Of a DNA stretch of 64,000 nucleotides, positions 37,215 through 49,457 are shown in pieces; the first letter of the stretch is position 1; the number at the start of each line of letters is the position of its first letter. The stretch lies in contig NC_058154.1 in the NCBI RefSeq assembly GCF_011075055.1, positions 9,989,620 through 10,053,619 on the forward strand, given 5' to 3'. Position numbers and translations under genes: made by a program. Source of the stretch: Mangifera indica. Lineage: Eukaryota > Streptophyta > Magnoliopsida > Sapindales > Anacardiaceae. The notes under the pieces were generated by a model that was not told the origin of the DNA, searched no databases, and worked only from the letters and a program-made list of their open reading frames with translations.

Positions 37215-38150
37215 AGTACGGTTATCAATATCTTATGATACATATGTAAAATGATACGTATTTTAAAGTATATTAAATTAATACGATACGATACATATTT
37301 TTAATACGGATTCATATAATTTTTTAGAAAAAATGATGATATAAAAAGGGTTTATATGAAAAATTTTAAATGTACTCAAATAGGGGATAAACATAACTAG
37401 CTTCAATTCCAAGTTGCCTGACCTTCATGGCTAACTTATTTTGACTAAAATTATGGCTTTAACTTAGCTTGCAAGATTCATGAAAAGTCGCTCATCTCAA
37501 TCACTCATTTAGTATTGGGTACCTTTCCAGCTTTCCTATGTAGCATTATTGTAAATGAGGTGGGGTTTCTCTTTCCTTGTGATAAGAAATCCAATTTAAT
37601 TTTGTTACATTTTAGTTTCAAAGATGTGCTGATTTTTGGGTGCTAGAAAATTGACATCAAGAGAAGATGGTTGATGGGTTTCTTTAGGCTTGGGCTCAAC
37701 ATTTTTATGTGTTGTTCATTTGTTGGGCTTTAAGAGTTTGCTTGACTGTTCTTTCTAGCCCACAAGCTTCTGCTCTGATTAAAATATTTGGTTTATATAA
37801 AGTCATTCCGTACAATAAAACTATGCGCATATAAGTGTAAGTATTTAATTAAGTACTTAAATATATCATTATTCATATCTTAATACATACAATACGTATC
37901 CTAAGACATATCAAATTATTACAATACAATAGACACATCGTACGATATGATATATATTACTAATACAAATTATAACACCTTTTTAAATGAATGAGGACGT
38001 GGTAAAGGTGTATATAAAAATTTTTAGATGATGTATGTGATGTTTTTTCAAGATGATGTGGCAATTAGAATTCTTTGTTTATTATTTTATTTTTTAAAAT
38101 GATATATCCTATGATATGATACAATACATTATACACGATTTAACTGTCAT
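37215..38150. repeat. block bounded by GATACGTATC-type clusters
   Basis: Clusters of ATGATACGTAT, ATACGATACGATAC and TACGATATGATATA occur near both ends with ordinary sequence between. A similar cluster is at 14475-14560. Possibly a TIR element with decayed ends; no target duplication found. Confidence 0.3.
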
Positions 38151-38282
38151 GTTAAGATAATATGTCATTATATGATTGAATAATTTTGAATTAAATAATA
38201 AAATAATATTCAATCATATTATAATACATCATCTGAATACCTAATTGGGTTCTCGAAATTCAGTGTATATAATATTGTTCCA
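38143..38282. repeat. palindromic AT-rich MITE copy
   Basis: AATATGTCATTATATGATTG ... core ATTTTGAATTAAATAATAAA ... AATTCAGTGTATATAATATT. Confidence 0.5.
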
Positions 38283-40390
38283 ATTCATAATTCAATTTTC
38301 CTTTTTGTAGTAATGTAGATACTATATTTTATGCTTTCCCCTTAAACAAATATGATTTATTGAGTTAACCAAATATTTATATGTTAAACATAGACTCTAA
38401 CTTTATAGCCATGTGAGAAGTGACAAGAAGAGCAAGAATACAAGCATGACAAAAGGAGAATCTTGTTCAAAAGAAAGAGAAAAAAAAAGGTGGGTGTCTC
38501 TTATACATTGCATATCTAACAAAATGTTGGCATATTATGTGAGAGAAATGGAGGCTTACTGGGTTTGTTCATTGAAGACAAAATTTGTTCACAAGTTAAA
38601 AAGATAGTTTGCAGGTAAGGTGGGCCAATTTAGTAAAGGTAGAGATAGGGTTTCCCTTGCTGCCTTTATTTGACCAATGGCCCAAAATATTCTTTCACAA
38701 CTTCTCTTTTGTTTTTAACTCATGATCATTATTGATGTTATGCAAGTGAGATGCCAACAATTGAGGTATCAAATTATCTTTTTTTTTAATTGGTGAAATC
38801 GAATTTTTTAATTTTTTTAATTAAAGGGATAATATTTGTATTATATCACATAAAAATAAGTTAAAAATTAATAATAAGAATTTTTGAATTAATTCAGAAA
38901 TAATGACAGAGATAATTTTTGGCCGGTGTAGACAATTTTAAGGTTTCATCGGATAATCTCAACTCACAAAAATCCCAAATTAACCCATGTCCCCGTATTT
39001 ATTTTCACAAAAACCACAAAAATCAACTAGAATAAATAAAACATAACTAGAATTAAAACTCATCTACGATTAAATTACCAAATTCACGTAACCAAACATT
39101 AAATAAAAAATCTCTACTGTAAAAAATAAAAAACAAAAAATTAATTTTGATTGAGTTTTGTTTATTCTATGTGTATTTTGTGAAAATAAATTTAGGATAA
39201 AACATATAATATGATGATTTTGTGGATAGTAAATGTCCTCGTGAACACACGGATTGACTACATTCATCACATAAAATGTCAATGCCAACACATCAAAATG
39301 ACTACATTTTCACATCATTCCTTTAACATCGTTGAAAATCAGGTGATGATTCGATACTTTTAATAAAAAATAGTGAAAATTTGGTCTATTTTATAGAAAA
39401 ATATTAAAATTAAGCCTTTTCAATATAAATTAAAATACAACTTTGGTTATTCAATAAAAAAAAAATGATAATTCAATACCTCTAGGTATTGTTATCTCTC
39501 ACCTAAACTACTACAAACAAATAATCTAGATCTTTTTGTACACCCTATTATGGGATCATTTGTCAAGCGTATTGAGGAGTTTTGAAAATTATTATAAGTT
39601 TTATGAGGCAAGAAGTTTTTAATATTTTAATGATTATAGAGAGAATTTGATAGCCTTTGAAAAATGAAGAGGGTATGTTTATGTCCATGTGAAATTTCAT
39701 ACTAGTGAGAAATATGCAAGATTAATGGTGTGATTTTGCATAAGGGGTGACAATGAATGGAAACAACTATTTAGTTTTGTGCAAGCAACAACAAATAAGC
39801 AAGAGATATAAGATAATATTTTTAAATTGATTCGGCTCACTGCTTGAAAACTTATATCTGTTATTATGTTACTGAATAATCTTGTCAAAATACAACAAAT
39901 TGTAAATGAATACAAAAGTCATCCCTTTCCTCTTTTTGTTTTATAAAACCCGAGATAGAGTTATGTTGAATAAAATTACATTAAGATATCATAGATTCTA
40001 ATACATCGACTATAATCATCTAAATAAAAGTTATAAATCATCTTATCTTGATTTAATAGGAAATGATCATCATGATTGGTATCCTGCACCTATATAAAAT
40101 AAAGTTGGAAAGTGAAAGAGTAAATCACGAACTTTCCAAGATCTGTCATCCTGTTGTTTATAAGTAAATTAGCTTCTCCTCGTATTCTAGGTCAAATAAC
40201 TAATTGTCTTTCTCTAATGTTATATTTGTGAATTTGACTAAAATGGAGTTTGAATGCACCAACAACTTGTATTCATCAATGCCACAAGGGATAATTGAAA
40301 TAAACCCAATAATTATTTAGTAAGTTTGATGTCTTCTTACTTTTAAAATAACAAAGCTTACATCTTCTCTTTTCAAATTGTTAAATAAAC

Positions 40391-40392
<2 letters not shown>

Positions 40393-40447
<55 letters not shown>
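40393..40447. repeat. long (TA)n microsatellite
   Basis: About 27 uninterrupted TA units. Confidence 0.95.
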
Positions 40448-40450
<3 letters not shown>

Positions 40451-40750
40451 AAATCCGTAAAAAATACTCTTCGAAATTAAAAAAAAAAAAATCTTTAATC
40501 GATATTTGAGATTGGATGCATGACTGAAGATGGAGATGTGAAAATACGGTGAAAATGAAAAAGATTTGACCTTATTATTAGATTCAGGATATTTGTGGTA
40601 GTATGAATAATTAAGCAAAACTGGCATTTGTTGTATGAAATTAATGCCATTAAATATTATACCTTTAACAAATAAAATTAATTGTTTAGTCCTTGTATTG
40701 TTGTGTAGAGATAAAGATAAATTTGTAGTGAAGAACTTAAGTTCTCAATT

Positions 40751-41240
40751 GGTCAAAGGACTATTTCCCACTTAAATTTTAATGTAAAGATAAATAAATA
40801 TTTATGAGATATCAAAAATTCAAACACCCACTCATGATGCTAATCTTTTGGCTAAACGATGGCGAATCATTTTCGTTCAGTTGAAGAGATTCATCTTCAT
40901 TTGGCAAAACTTCCACGGTTGGAAGGCCAATGGCGGGAGAAGGTCGACCGATGACGAGAACTTTCTTTGGTGGCTGAAGAAAGAAGAAAAAACTAATAGG
41001 GAAAAGTAAAATTTTCAAAACTTAATCCTAAGAGAAAATTATAGTTTTTCCAAACTAAAGGGGGAATTATACAAATTTTTAAGATTTTAAGATTCAGTGA
41101 TAAAATAACTATTTTGCTCTTATTTTTAATAGAAAATTCTAACGAAAATTAGCTCATGAATGGGTGTTTAGGTTTTTAATCTCTCACGGGTATGTATTTG
41201 TCTTTACATTAAAATTTTAGTGGGAAATAGTCCTTTGGCC
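40751..41240. mobile_element. MULE-type element, same family as 13524
   Basis: Left end GGTCAAAGGACTATTTCCCA; right end TGGGAAATAGTCCTTTGGCC. Flanks are TTCTCAATT (40742-40750) and TTCTCATTT (41241-41249), an 8/9 match, as expected for a slightly aged 9 bp target duplication. The interior has a GC-richer block at 40855-40985 but no transposase. Confidence 0.75.
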
Positions 41241-42394
41241 TTCTCATTTTATTTAAGATGTTAATCACTATACTCTCTAGTTTACAATCTGGTCAGATTG
41301 ATGAAATCTTGCTAAGGGTATATTTGGTTTAGGATAATAAAAAATTATTTCAACAATTTATCTTTTATTATAATTTTTTTTTGTTAATGAAATGATAAAA
41401 TATTTGACTAATCGTTTATCACCAAATGATATGATTGTATTTAAAAATTATCAAAATAATATTATATTTTTTAGACTTTCACACTTATTCAATAAATTTT
41501 TAGAGAAAATTCCCCGGTATTCAATTGAAAAATAAAGTAAAACTAAGTCCCTATTGCAACTTTTGTACCCGTGCTCATAATTTTTAGGACCAAAAAATGC
41601 TTTCATATTCAATTAAAATTACAAGTTACCCAACCCACCGCCTATCACCAGTTTCGTCCTCTCTGCAACGTTGATAATGATCTTGTTGCGATGCAAGATT
41701 GAGATAATAAGACTTGCCCCACCACCCTCACCCATCTAGGCTAGATTTTGCCTATTCTGTCCTTTTTCACCTTGGGATATCAAAAGGGGAGATGTGATCG
41801 GGATCAAAATGTGATGTGCATACTTTCAATAGGGAGTTTTTAGGATCAAGAAGATAAGATCGAGGGTGAGGGCGAGGGTGAGGGTGGGGGAGTAGACCTT
41901 AACTACCATCACACACACGTCAACCTCTTAGAGCACTAGTTATCGAATTTTTTTTTATTTTTATACAATCCTACTTTTTAATCTATTGTAATTATCCTAT
42001 AATATAAATTATTTATACATGACAATCCCAAATTAATGTCACACATCTCGGAACATATCTCAAATGATTTATTATTATATGTGAGAAATTAATTAAAATA
42101 AATATGAAATTTGTTGTGTAAATCTTTTTTGATAAAATTTTTGTAATTTTACCTTTTTAACTAAACTATATTTTCTATTTCAACAATACCCTTTATCCTA
42201 TTTATGTTTATCCAGATTAGTTTTTATCAAAAAATCTTTTATTTTTAAGGGTATACAGATTAATTTTAATTTTTCTGTAATTGTTAAGATTTACATATCA
42301 AAACAGATTAATTTTTGATGTAATAGTTGATATTTAGAAAATGATGAACATAACTACGTAGACTGCATATGGGTTGTGCACGGGTGCTAAAGGG

Positions 42395-42965
42395 TGCACA
42401 TTCTTTTGAAAGGGTGTGAAAATGTGTGAAATAATGCGAAAATATGTGAAAGTGTAAATGAGTGCGTGAAATTGTAAATGAGTGTGTGAAATTGTAAATG
42501 AGTGCGTGAAATTGTGAAAGTGTAAAAAAGTGCGTGAAACTGTGAAGGGGTGTGTGAAAGTGTAAAAGGGTGCGTAAAACTATGAAAGGATGCATGCAAG
42601 TATAAAGTGGTGTGTGAAAATGTGAAAGGGTGCGTGAAAGTGTAAAAAGGGTGCGTGAAAGTGTAAAAGGGGTGCGTGAAAGCGTAAAAAGGTGCGTGGA
42701 ACTGTAAAAGTGTAAACGGGTGTGTGAAACTATAAAGAGATGCATGAAAGTGTAAAAGGGTGCATGAAAGTGTACAAGGGTGCTGGAAACTATGAAGGGG
42801 TGTGTGAAACTATGAATGAGTACGTGAAAGTGTAAAAAGGGTGTATGAAACTATGAAGGGATGCGTGAAAATATGAAGAGATGCGTGAAAATATGAAAAA
42901 GTGTGCAAAATGTGAAAGAGTGTGCAAAATGTGAAAAAGTATGTGAAACGAAAAGGTACGTGAAA
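42395..42965 (+). repeat. GTGCGTGAAAGTGTAAAAGG minisatellite, left foldback arm
   Basis: About 30 imperfect units of 17-20 bp with consensus close to GGGTGCGTGAAAGTGTAAAA. Long frames across it encode only repeats of the HTFTLSRT type and are not genes. Confidence 0.9.
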
Positions 42966-43084
42966 GTGTATAATATAATATATATTATATTATGTAATGT
43001 GAAAATGTATATATATAATATATATTTATATATTATATTATTAATATAATATATAAAATATAATATAATATATAGTTTTTATAT

Positions 43085-43540
43085 TCCCACATGATCCTTC
43101 TATAATCTACGCACTCCTTTTATATTTTTCGCACTTCTTTTATATTTTCCGCACTCCATTTATATTTTATGTGCTCGTTTATATTTTCATGTATCCGTTT
43201 GTAAGTTTACGCATCTGTTTATATTTTTACGTACCTGTTTATATTTTTATACACCCGTTTATATTTTCACGTATCCATTTATATGCTTACACACTCGTTT
43301 GTACATGCACTATATGTATTTTCATGCATCCGTTTGTATTTTTACGCATCCGTTTTATATTTTCATACACCCATTTTATATTTTTACGCAACCATTTGTA
43401 TTTTTACGCACCCCTTGTTTGTATTTTTACACATCCATTTGTATTTTCATGCACCCCTTTATACTTTCGTATATTTTCGCATCCTTTCGGAAAAACGCAT
43501 CCCTTCGAAAAAACATGCACCGTTTTGCACATTTTACACC
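43085..43540 (-). repeat. inverted minisatellite, right foldback arm
   Basis: The plus strand shows units such as CCGTTTATATTTTCACGTAT. The minus strand therefore resembles the left arm (GGGTGCGTAAAAATA and similar), though the two arms have drifted apart more here than in their unique outer parts. Confidence 0.88.
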
Positions 43541-44002
43541 CTTTTAAAAGAACGCATACCTTTAGCACTTGTGCACAACCTATACATATTTTCTGTGTAG
43601 TTATATTTATCATGTTTTAAAAGTATGTAAATATCAACTATTACATTATAAATTAATCTATTTTTTATCTATAAATCTTAACGATTACAAAAAAATTAAA
43701 TTTAATTAATATACTCTCAAAAATAAAAGATTTTTTGATAAAAATTAATCTAAATAAAAAGAAATAAGGTAAAGATTATTATTGAAATAGAAAATAAAGT
43801 TTCTTTAAAAAAGTAAAATTACAAAAGTTTTATTAAAAAAAAAATTTACGTAGCATATTGAGTACCTACTTTAATTAATTTTCCTATATGTTATATTGTC
43901 AAATCATTTAATATATTATTGATTTGCATGTCAATAGGAAATTAGGACATAAATTATTATTTAAATAAACTATTAAAAACCACTAATATTATTAAAAGAG
44001 CA

Positions 44003-44178
44003 ATACTATGTATACCTATTTTTGGTACATAATTTATATACATAGTGATGTGTCATCATATAATTAGATGATTTTAAAATATGTGTCATCATATGATAAA
44101 AAAATATTCAATCACATGATGACATCTCATTTGTGTACATAAGTTATGTACCAAAAATATGTATACATAGTTTTATTA
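44003..44178. repeat. palindromic AT-rich MITE, best-preserved arms
   Basis: Left AATACTATGTATACCTATTT then TTGGTACATAAT; right ATTATGTACCAAAAATATG-type mirrored arm ending CATAGTTTTATT. Arms are about 75 bp and carry GATGTGTCATCAT/ATGATGACATCTC. Confidence 0.75.
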
Positions 44179-44214
44179 TTATTAAAATTCCTTCAAGAAT
44201 GTGAAAAAAGTACA

Positions 44215-45346
44215 GGCCAACTGACTATTTCTCACCCCAGGTTTAGTGCAAATCTAACATTGTACTGAGTAATTATTAAAAATCTAAACTCTTATTTATA
44301 GGATATTAAAATTAATAAAAATAGTTAATTTCAAAGATAAAATTATCATTTAACTAGTAATATATTAAAAATAATAAAAAATTATCAATTTTTCTTTAAG
44401 TTTAGAAAACTAACAATTTTTCTTTAAAATTAAACTTTTAAATCTTATATTTTCCCCTCAAGGTTTCTCCCTCCTCTTTTTTTATGTCGGAACCAATGGC
44501 TTTGCCCTCCCTCCCATTTTCTGGTGCATCTTCTATGTGTTCCTCCCATAATAACTTGTCTTCTTCCCCAAATGAAGACATTGCCTTGGTCTAGTGACAA
44601 AGACAATTCGTCTTTGTCTAGGGATGAGGACGAGTCATTGTGGGGAAAACACGCTAGAATTGCACTGAAAAAAGAGAGGGAGAGCAAAGCAGTCAGTTCT
44701 AACATGGGAAAAGGGGAGGGAGATAAACCCTAAACTTTAGAGAAAAATATAAGATTCGAAAATTTAATTTTAAAGAAAATTATTAGTTTTCTAAACTTAA
44801 GAAAAAATAGATGATATTTTATTATTTTTAATATATTATTAGTTAAATATTAATATTACTTCTAAAATTAATTATTTTTATTATTTTTAATAATTTATAA
44901 ATGAGAGTTTAGAGTTTTTCATAGTGTTGAATATAATTAAATATGTCAGGATCAAATTATATGAATTATATAAATAAAGATTTTGCGTAACCGTTTCAAT
45001 TTTTGATGAAGCGTCTTCGAATACTGCTCAATGTGTTAACGTTAGTTTATTTCTACGATGCTATTTACTCACGTATTAATTTTCATTTGAGAGACAAGAT
45101 ATATACATTGTATTGGCAGGAGAAAAGAAGAGAGTTTTATTCTTTGAAAAAGAAATAACTTTATGTTTATAGAGAGGTAATTTAGATAATTTATATATAT
45201 TTAATTATCCTGTAACTTTCTTTTATAATTATCTTTGACAATTATATTAAATCAAATCGGATCAGTCTGTCATTTGTAGACCCAGATTCAATACATAGTT
45301 AGGAGGTGGAACTTTGGAACCTTTGGTGGGAATACGTCCTTTGGCC
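44215..45346. mobile_element. MULE-type element, same family, enlarged copy
   Basis: Left end GGCCAACTGACTATTTCTCA; right end GGGAATACGTCCTTTGGCC. The flanks AAAAGTACA and AAAAATAAA agree at 7 of 9 bases. The interior at 44445-44740 is GC-richer and gives overlapping open frames on both strands with no recognisable protein. Confidence 0.6.
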
Positions 45347-46143
45347 AAAAATAAAACAAAATGACGAAACAAAAATTTAAAAAATGAGGTGGTGAAAGGG
45401 GCAAGGGGACCCATGAAAAGGGTAGAAAAGGTGGAAAGACAGCAAGAGAGATGCCCAGAAATGGAAGAATGAAGCTAAGCTGACAATGCCACTTAAACTT
45501 TGGCACTTACCTACTTTTGGAACTTCCAACTCTTCATCCATCATTCATGAGAGTCGGTCTAGTCTTCTTTTACAAACTCGATTGGAGCGAGGATTTGGGC
45601 GACAAACCTGAAAGATTTATTATTTTCCATAGATTTGCGTGGTTTTCAAATTTTATACTTTTTTCTTCTAATTTTTACATGAAATGTTTAGATTTTCATC
45701 TGATCTGTCTCAGACAAACAAAACAACAACTGGGTTTGGAGAAAAATCTGAAATATCTCAGATTCTCTCTCTCTTCAATCTTTTTTCTGCTGAAAACCTG
45801 CCTAGCTTCGTGGGTTTGCCGAGATTTTTGGTAATCTTTTTTAACTTGCCTTCTTGATCTTCCTCTAGATTTTGGTCTGACATATCTTCAGGTATTTTTT
45901 ATTTCAGATTATGATAATCTCTTTTTCTTTTGTATGAAGATTTTTGTTTTCTCTGCAAAATTTATGTTTCTGAAACAAAATTGTCAGATAATAGGTGTGG
46001 CAAGGGTAAATTGAAGATCGAAACTTTGGAAGGGGAGATTCAAAGGTGTAGTGGTGTTCATGGTGAATCAAGATTTTGAGTTTTGATCAAAATTAAATCT
46101 TTTTATTCAGGCTTACTTCAAAAGTAGTTTCTTTACTAGAAGG

Positions 46144-47905
46144 ATGAAAATAAAAATGGCTCAAGAAGATCAAAAGTGCAGCAATAATAGCAGTGGTACC
46201 TGTGGTGTTGGTGGTGGTGGTGGTAATATTCTTAGATCTTCCAAGAAACAAAAGCCCAAAAAAGTCCCGCAAAGAGGTCTTGGTGTGGCTCAACTTGAAA
46301 GAATTAGACTAGAAGAACAGCAAAAGAAGGATGCAGCTATGGCATCACCATTTACAACTATATCACCAACCAAATCTTCAGTTCTCTCACTTTCAACTCC
46401 AAATTTTCATCCTTCAAATCAGTCTTCTTCTCCTTCTGCAATTCCATTTCTAGCCGATATTTCATCTCCAAATTTGGGGTTTAGGCCCTCTTCATCATCA
46501 AATCAAAATATTGAAACTTTGAATTCCAACAATGTTCCATTGACAAATCCCGTAGGGTTGTCAACTGTTTTACTTCAAGGCCACGAAAATGTTCATAAAT
46601 TGTGGGAATCTTATGAGTTTAACCTTGAAAAAGAGAGTTCTGGGGTTAATCCAGGATCAACTTTTTGCTCAACTTTGAATCATTTGTCTCATGAATCAAT
46701 TCCCATGTGGCCTCTCCCTAGTTTGATGGAAAGAGCACAACAATTCCAGCATCATCCTTCTTTAGTGGTATGCCATTCAAAGAGTTTTCTTCATTTTTTA
46801 AGTCATCTTTATTGAGTTTGTTTAAATTTTTGTTATGTGTTATTGTTTAATTTCTTGATAAATCTAACTTGTGTAGGTGAATGAATCATCAGCAACTTCA
46901 TCATCATCTGTACTAAATTTTCAGATGGAGCCCCCTTCAAACCAAAGCTATTATGGCAATTATATACCTATGTGGACAGAGGAGGAAAAGGTATGTTCAG
47001 TTTAGCTTCCATCTTTTTTCTTAAAAACACTAGATCTTGTACTTGAGTAACCTGAAAGTTCTGTAATGAGTTCTAGTAAATTTAGTCTTAAATTTATGTT
47101 TATTCTATTTAGACTGAGAGATCTAACAAGTAGATTGGTTAAATTTGGTTAAAATTTAGTATAGATGGTTGGCATGAAGAGGTCATATCCCTTTCCTCTA
47201 GACAATCCACCAGGCATCTCATCTTTCCACTGCAAATTTCCTCCAATTCTTCAGCCCAGAATCAGCCAATCAGATGACTCAGCTTCTTGTGGCAGTGGTG
47301 GTCACACACTCAATTTTGAACCTGTTGGCACACTTTCCAGGTTAGCTTGACTTTGTTTCTAGATTGGTTCCTTACGTTTTTGTGGTAATAAATGTTGATT
47401 GCTTATGTAGTTGTTTCCAAACTTGCCAGAGGAGGTTCTTCATGCTCAACTTTCATGTTGGAGCCTAATAATTCAAAGAAAAGCATCAAAGAAAATGGAC
47501 TTTTTCTCACATTAGCTCCTCCCACAACAATTTCAATGTCTCAAGGTTCAAAATTAAGGCACTCTCAACCTTATCTGGCTTTCCATAGCAGTGAATTCTC
47601 TGATTTTGAATCATTACCTTATCAAGTGAGTCTAACTTAAAACAAGAACCCATTTACATTCTACTAATTTCACTTCTTTTCTAATTAAATTGAACCTAAC
47701 TTTCTTGTTTCTTTATATCATTTGTGAAAAGGGAAATGTTGAAGATCCAATTCTTTGGCCAGAACTGAGCAGACCAAGTCATCAGCAACCTTACTACAGC
47801 TTCTTCCCACAAGCAGTGGCACAAAAAGATCAAGCCATAGGCAGAGTGAATAATTGTAACAATGGTGAAGTAGGCGGAAGTGTTGATCTCAATTTGAAGC
47901 TATAA
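46144..47905 (+). CDS. SPL/NZZ-TIE (SPEAR) family EAR-motif transcriptional adaptor, five exons
   Basis: Proteins of this family (SPOROCYTELESS/NOZZLE and TIE/SPEAR) lack a classical DNA-binding domain. They bind CIN-TCP factors and recruit TOPLESS corepressors through an EAR motif. Coding exons 46144-46767, 46877-46990, 47165-47340, 47430-47625 and 47732-47905 join in frame to 427 aa. The SPEAR signature KKQKPKKVPQRGLGVAQLER lies at residues 34-53 and is followed by IRLEEQQKKDAA, closest to SPL. The C-terminus is VDLNLKL, an LxLxL EAR motif at residues 422-427. The middle is Ser/Asn-rich, with a conserved KRSYPFPLDNPP-type block. Exon 4 could use an earlier AG (47410), but only the AG before 47430 keeps frame. 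A second in-frame ATG lies at 46156. A leader intron between about 45830 and 46110 is possible. I cannot assign a specific paralogue. Confidence 0.87.
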
Positions 47906-48524
47906 ATGTTTCTAACCTGTATCCATTTCTTTGGTAGGCCACTTTGTCATCTCTCTGAGATTATACCAAGTAAGACTTGTTTTCCTTTTTTCTAAAACAA
48001 TTTGACAAATGGGGTGGCATGGAAATTTTATAAATTTGCTTATGCAAGCTTGTGTGTGAAAGTAAAAAACCAAATCTTGGCCATGTGAGGGCAGAGAGAA
48101 GAGAAAGATAGGGAGATGTAGATTGGTTTGTTTTGATGTTGAATTTTGATGAAAGCTAAGTTTGGTCGGTTATGCAAATGGGTTTGTTTATATTTTTGGT
48201 GTTGGTTATTGGTTGGTAACAATGAGAGTTGTGGGGATGTTTATATATGCTTGTCTTCTCTTTGTTTTGGTGGGGTATCTAAATCTGACCCTTCATTATA
48301 GTTGTGATGGAAGTAGAAGGCATCCATTGAATATGAGTAGATAAGAGAGAAAAAGTGGGAAAGTATCACAGAAAAAAAATGTTTATTTGGGTTGCAGAAA
48401 TCCTGTTATGCAATTTTGTGTTATTTTCATCTTTCAACTAAATCCCCCAGTTATGAGTCATTAGATATCAATCAAAGACCCATAAGGAGAAGTGCAGAAG
48501 GAACGAACCACAATTTATGAATAA

Positions 48525-48645
48525 ACAATGTTATGTATATACACTTTTGAACGCATAATTGGGTTTGATTCAAAATTACTCAATTATTTAATGGCACGTC
48601 ATCTGTATACTTAGTTGTGTACTAAAAAATGTGTGTACAAAGCTA
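48525..48645. repeat. palindromic AT-rich MITE copy
   Basis: Abuts the 3' end of the exchanger relic. Runs from AATGTTATGTATATACACTT to TGTGTGTACAAAGCTAT. Confidence 0.55.
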
Positions 48646-49261
48646 TGACCAACCAAAAGCATAATCAAGAACATAAACCAGTGCCAAGGGATAAAGGGCA
48701 TTTGCAATTGAAGATTCCCAGTGAGGGAAGATTAGGAAACTCCCAAAATCACCCATCAAAATGCAAACATAAGTCCCATGTCAATCCTCTAAGATAGACG
48801 AGCTAAGAAAACTGATAGGCATAGGACATTATTCATTGCCACTGCTCCATACAACTGCATAGGAAAACTTGGAAATGGGAAAAAACTATAATGGCATTTA
48901 CAGCAATACAAAACTAGTTTCTTCATGAACTAGTTAAATCATGTAAAGGCTAAAACTCTTGCAATAGCTGAATGCGTAATGTTTTATGTCTAATTAAAAA
49001 GTTTGTAGCAAAAATGGCATGTGGGAATTGAGAGAAATGAGAAACAAACCTTGGAAAATGTTAATGAGGCAGTTCTGTTCTTCTTACCCTTGGCAAAAAT
49101 GCTTCCTGATACTGCTTCACTTGAGTTGGTTGCCAAGGGCAATGCAAAGCAATAAGTGAGATGAAGAATGAGGGTATAGTTGTTGCATCTGAAAGTTGTC
49201 AACGGCATCTACAAGAGGGTCAGCAAAGCCTATAACAATCATTAAGCGCTCAAAGGTAGTT

Positions 49262-49445
49262 TGGATGATAAAATATATAGAATCCCAGAGGTTTTGGTTT
49301 GAAACTCATTGATATCATAATAAAATCAAAATTTTAATTTATCTGGTGTAGTAATTGTACGATCAATTACTAAACTTAAAGTTTTATTTGTTTGATATGG
49401 TTGGTTTGTCTTCAAAAAGATTTTTCATCAGTAAAATAAAAACAA
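49262..49445 (+). mobile_element. degenerate SINE inside the exchanger relic
   Basis: GTAGTTTGGATGATAAA matches the A-box region of the 28424 SINE. The body CAATTACTAAACTTAAAGTTTTA and the A-rich end near 49436 match its 3' half. Confidence 0.55.
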
Positions 49446-49457
49446 AGAAAAAAACTT

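Larger units (their letters stand above)
42116..43852. mobile_element. foldback element with long inverted arms containing minisatellites
   Basis: Two long inverted arms (about 42116-42970 and 43085-43852) flank a short AT-rich centre. The outer ~270 bp of each arm is unique sequence and pairs closely: left words TTGTGCACGGGTGCTAAAGG, TGTAATAGTTGATATTTA and TTGATAAAATTTTTGTAATT each recur, inverted, on the right. The inner part of each arm is tandemly repeated. No transposase frame and no clear target duplication. This is the architecture of foldback elements such as Drosophila FB, Arabidopsis FARE and tomato SoFT. Confidence 0.85.
36304..46143. other. 10 kb spacer dominated by DNA-type elements
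   Basis: No gene recognised. Contents in order: Tourist-like element, two AT-rich blocks with GATACGTATC-type words (37215-37330 and 37870-38150), a MITE, a (TA)n tract, two MULE-type elements and a foldback element. 38700-40390 and 41260-42115 hold nothing I can name beyond low-complexity sequence. 45500-46143 is probable promoter and leader of the following gene. Confidence 0.6.

Noticed and set aside
41866..41893. Telomere-like GAGGGTGAGGGTGGGGG tract
   Set aside because: The unit is not the plant telomere repeat TTTAGGG and the tract is under 30 bp; it is simple-sequence drift.
42395..42965. CRISPR-like array
   Set aside because: Units are contiguous imperfect minisatellite repeats with no unique spacers, in a plant genome.
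42308..43620. Long open frames on both strands encoding HTFTLSRT- and YTFVCIF-like repeats
   Set aside because: They are translations of the foldback minisatellites; the unit repeats in several frames and there is no start context or domain.
44445..44733. Overlapping 86- and 69-codon frames on opposite strands
   Set aside because: They lie inside a MULE-type element and show no recognisable protein sequence or codon pattern.
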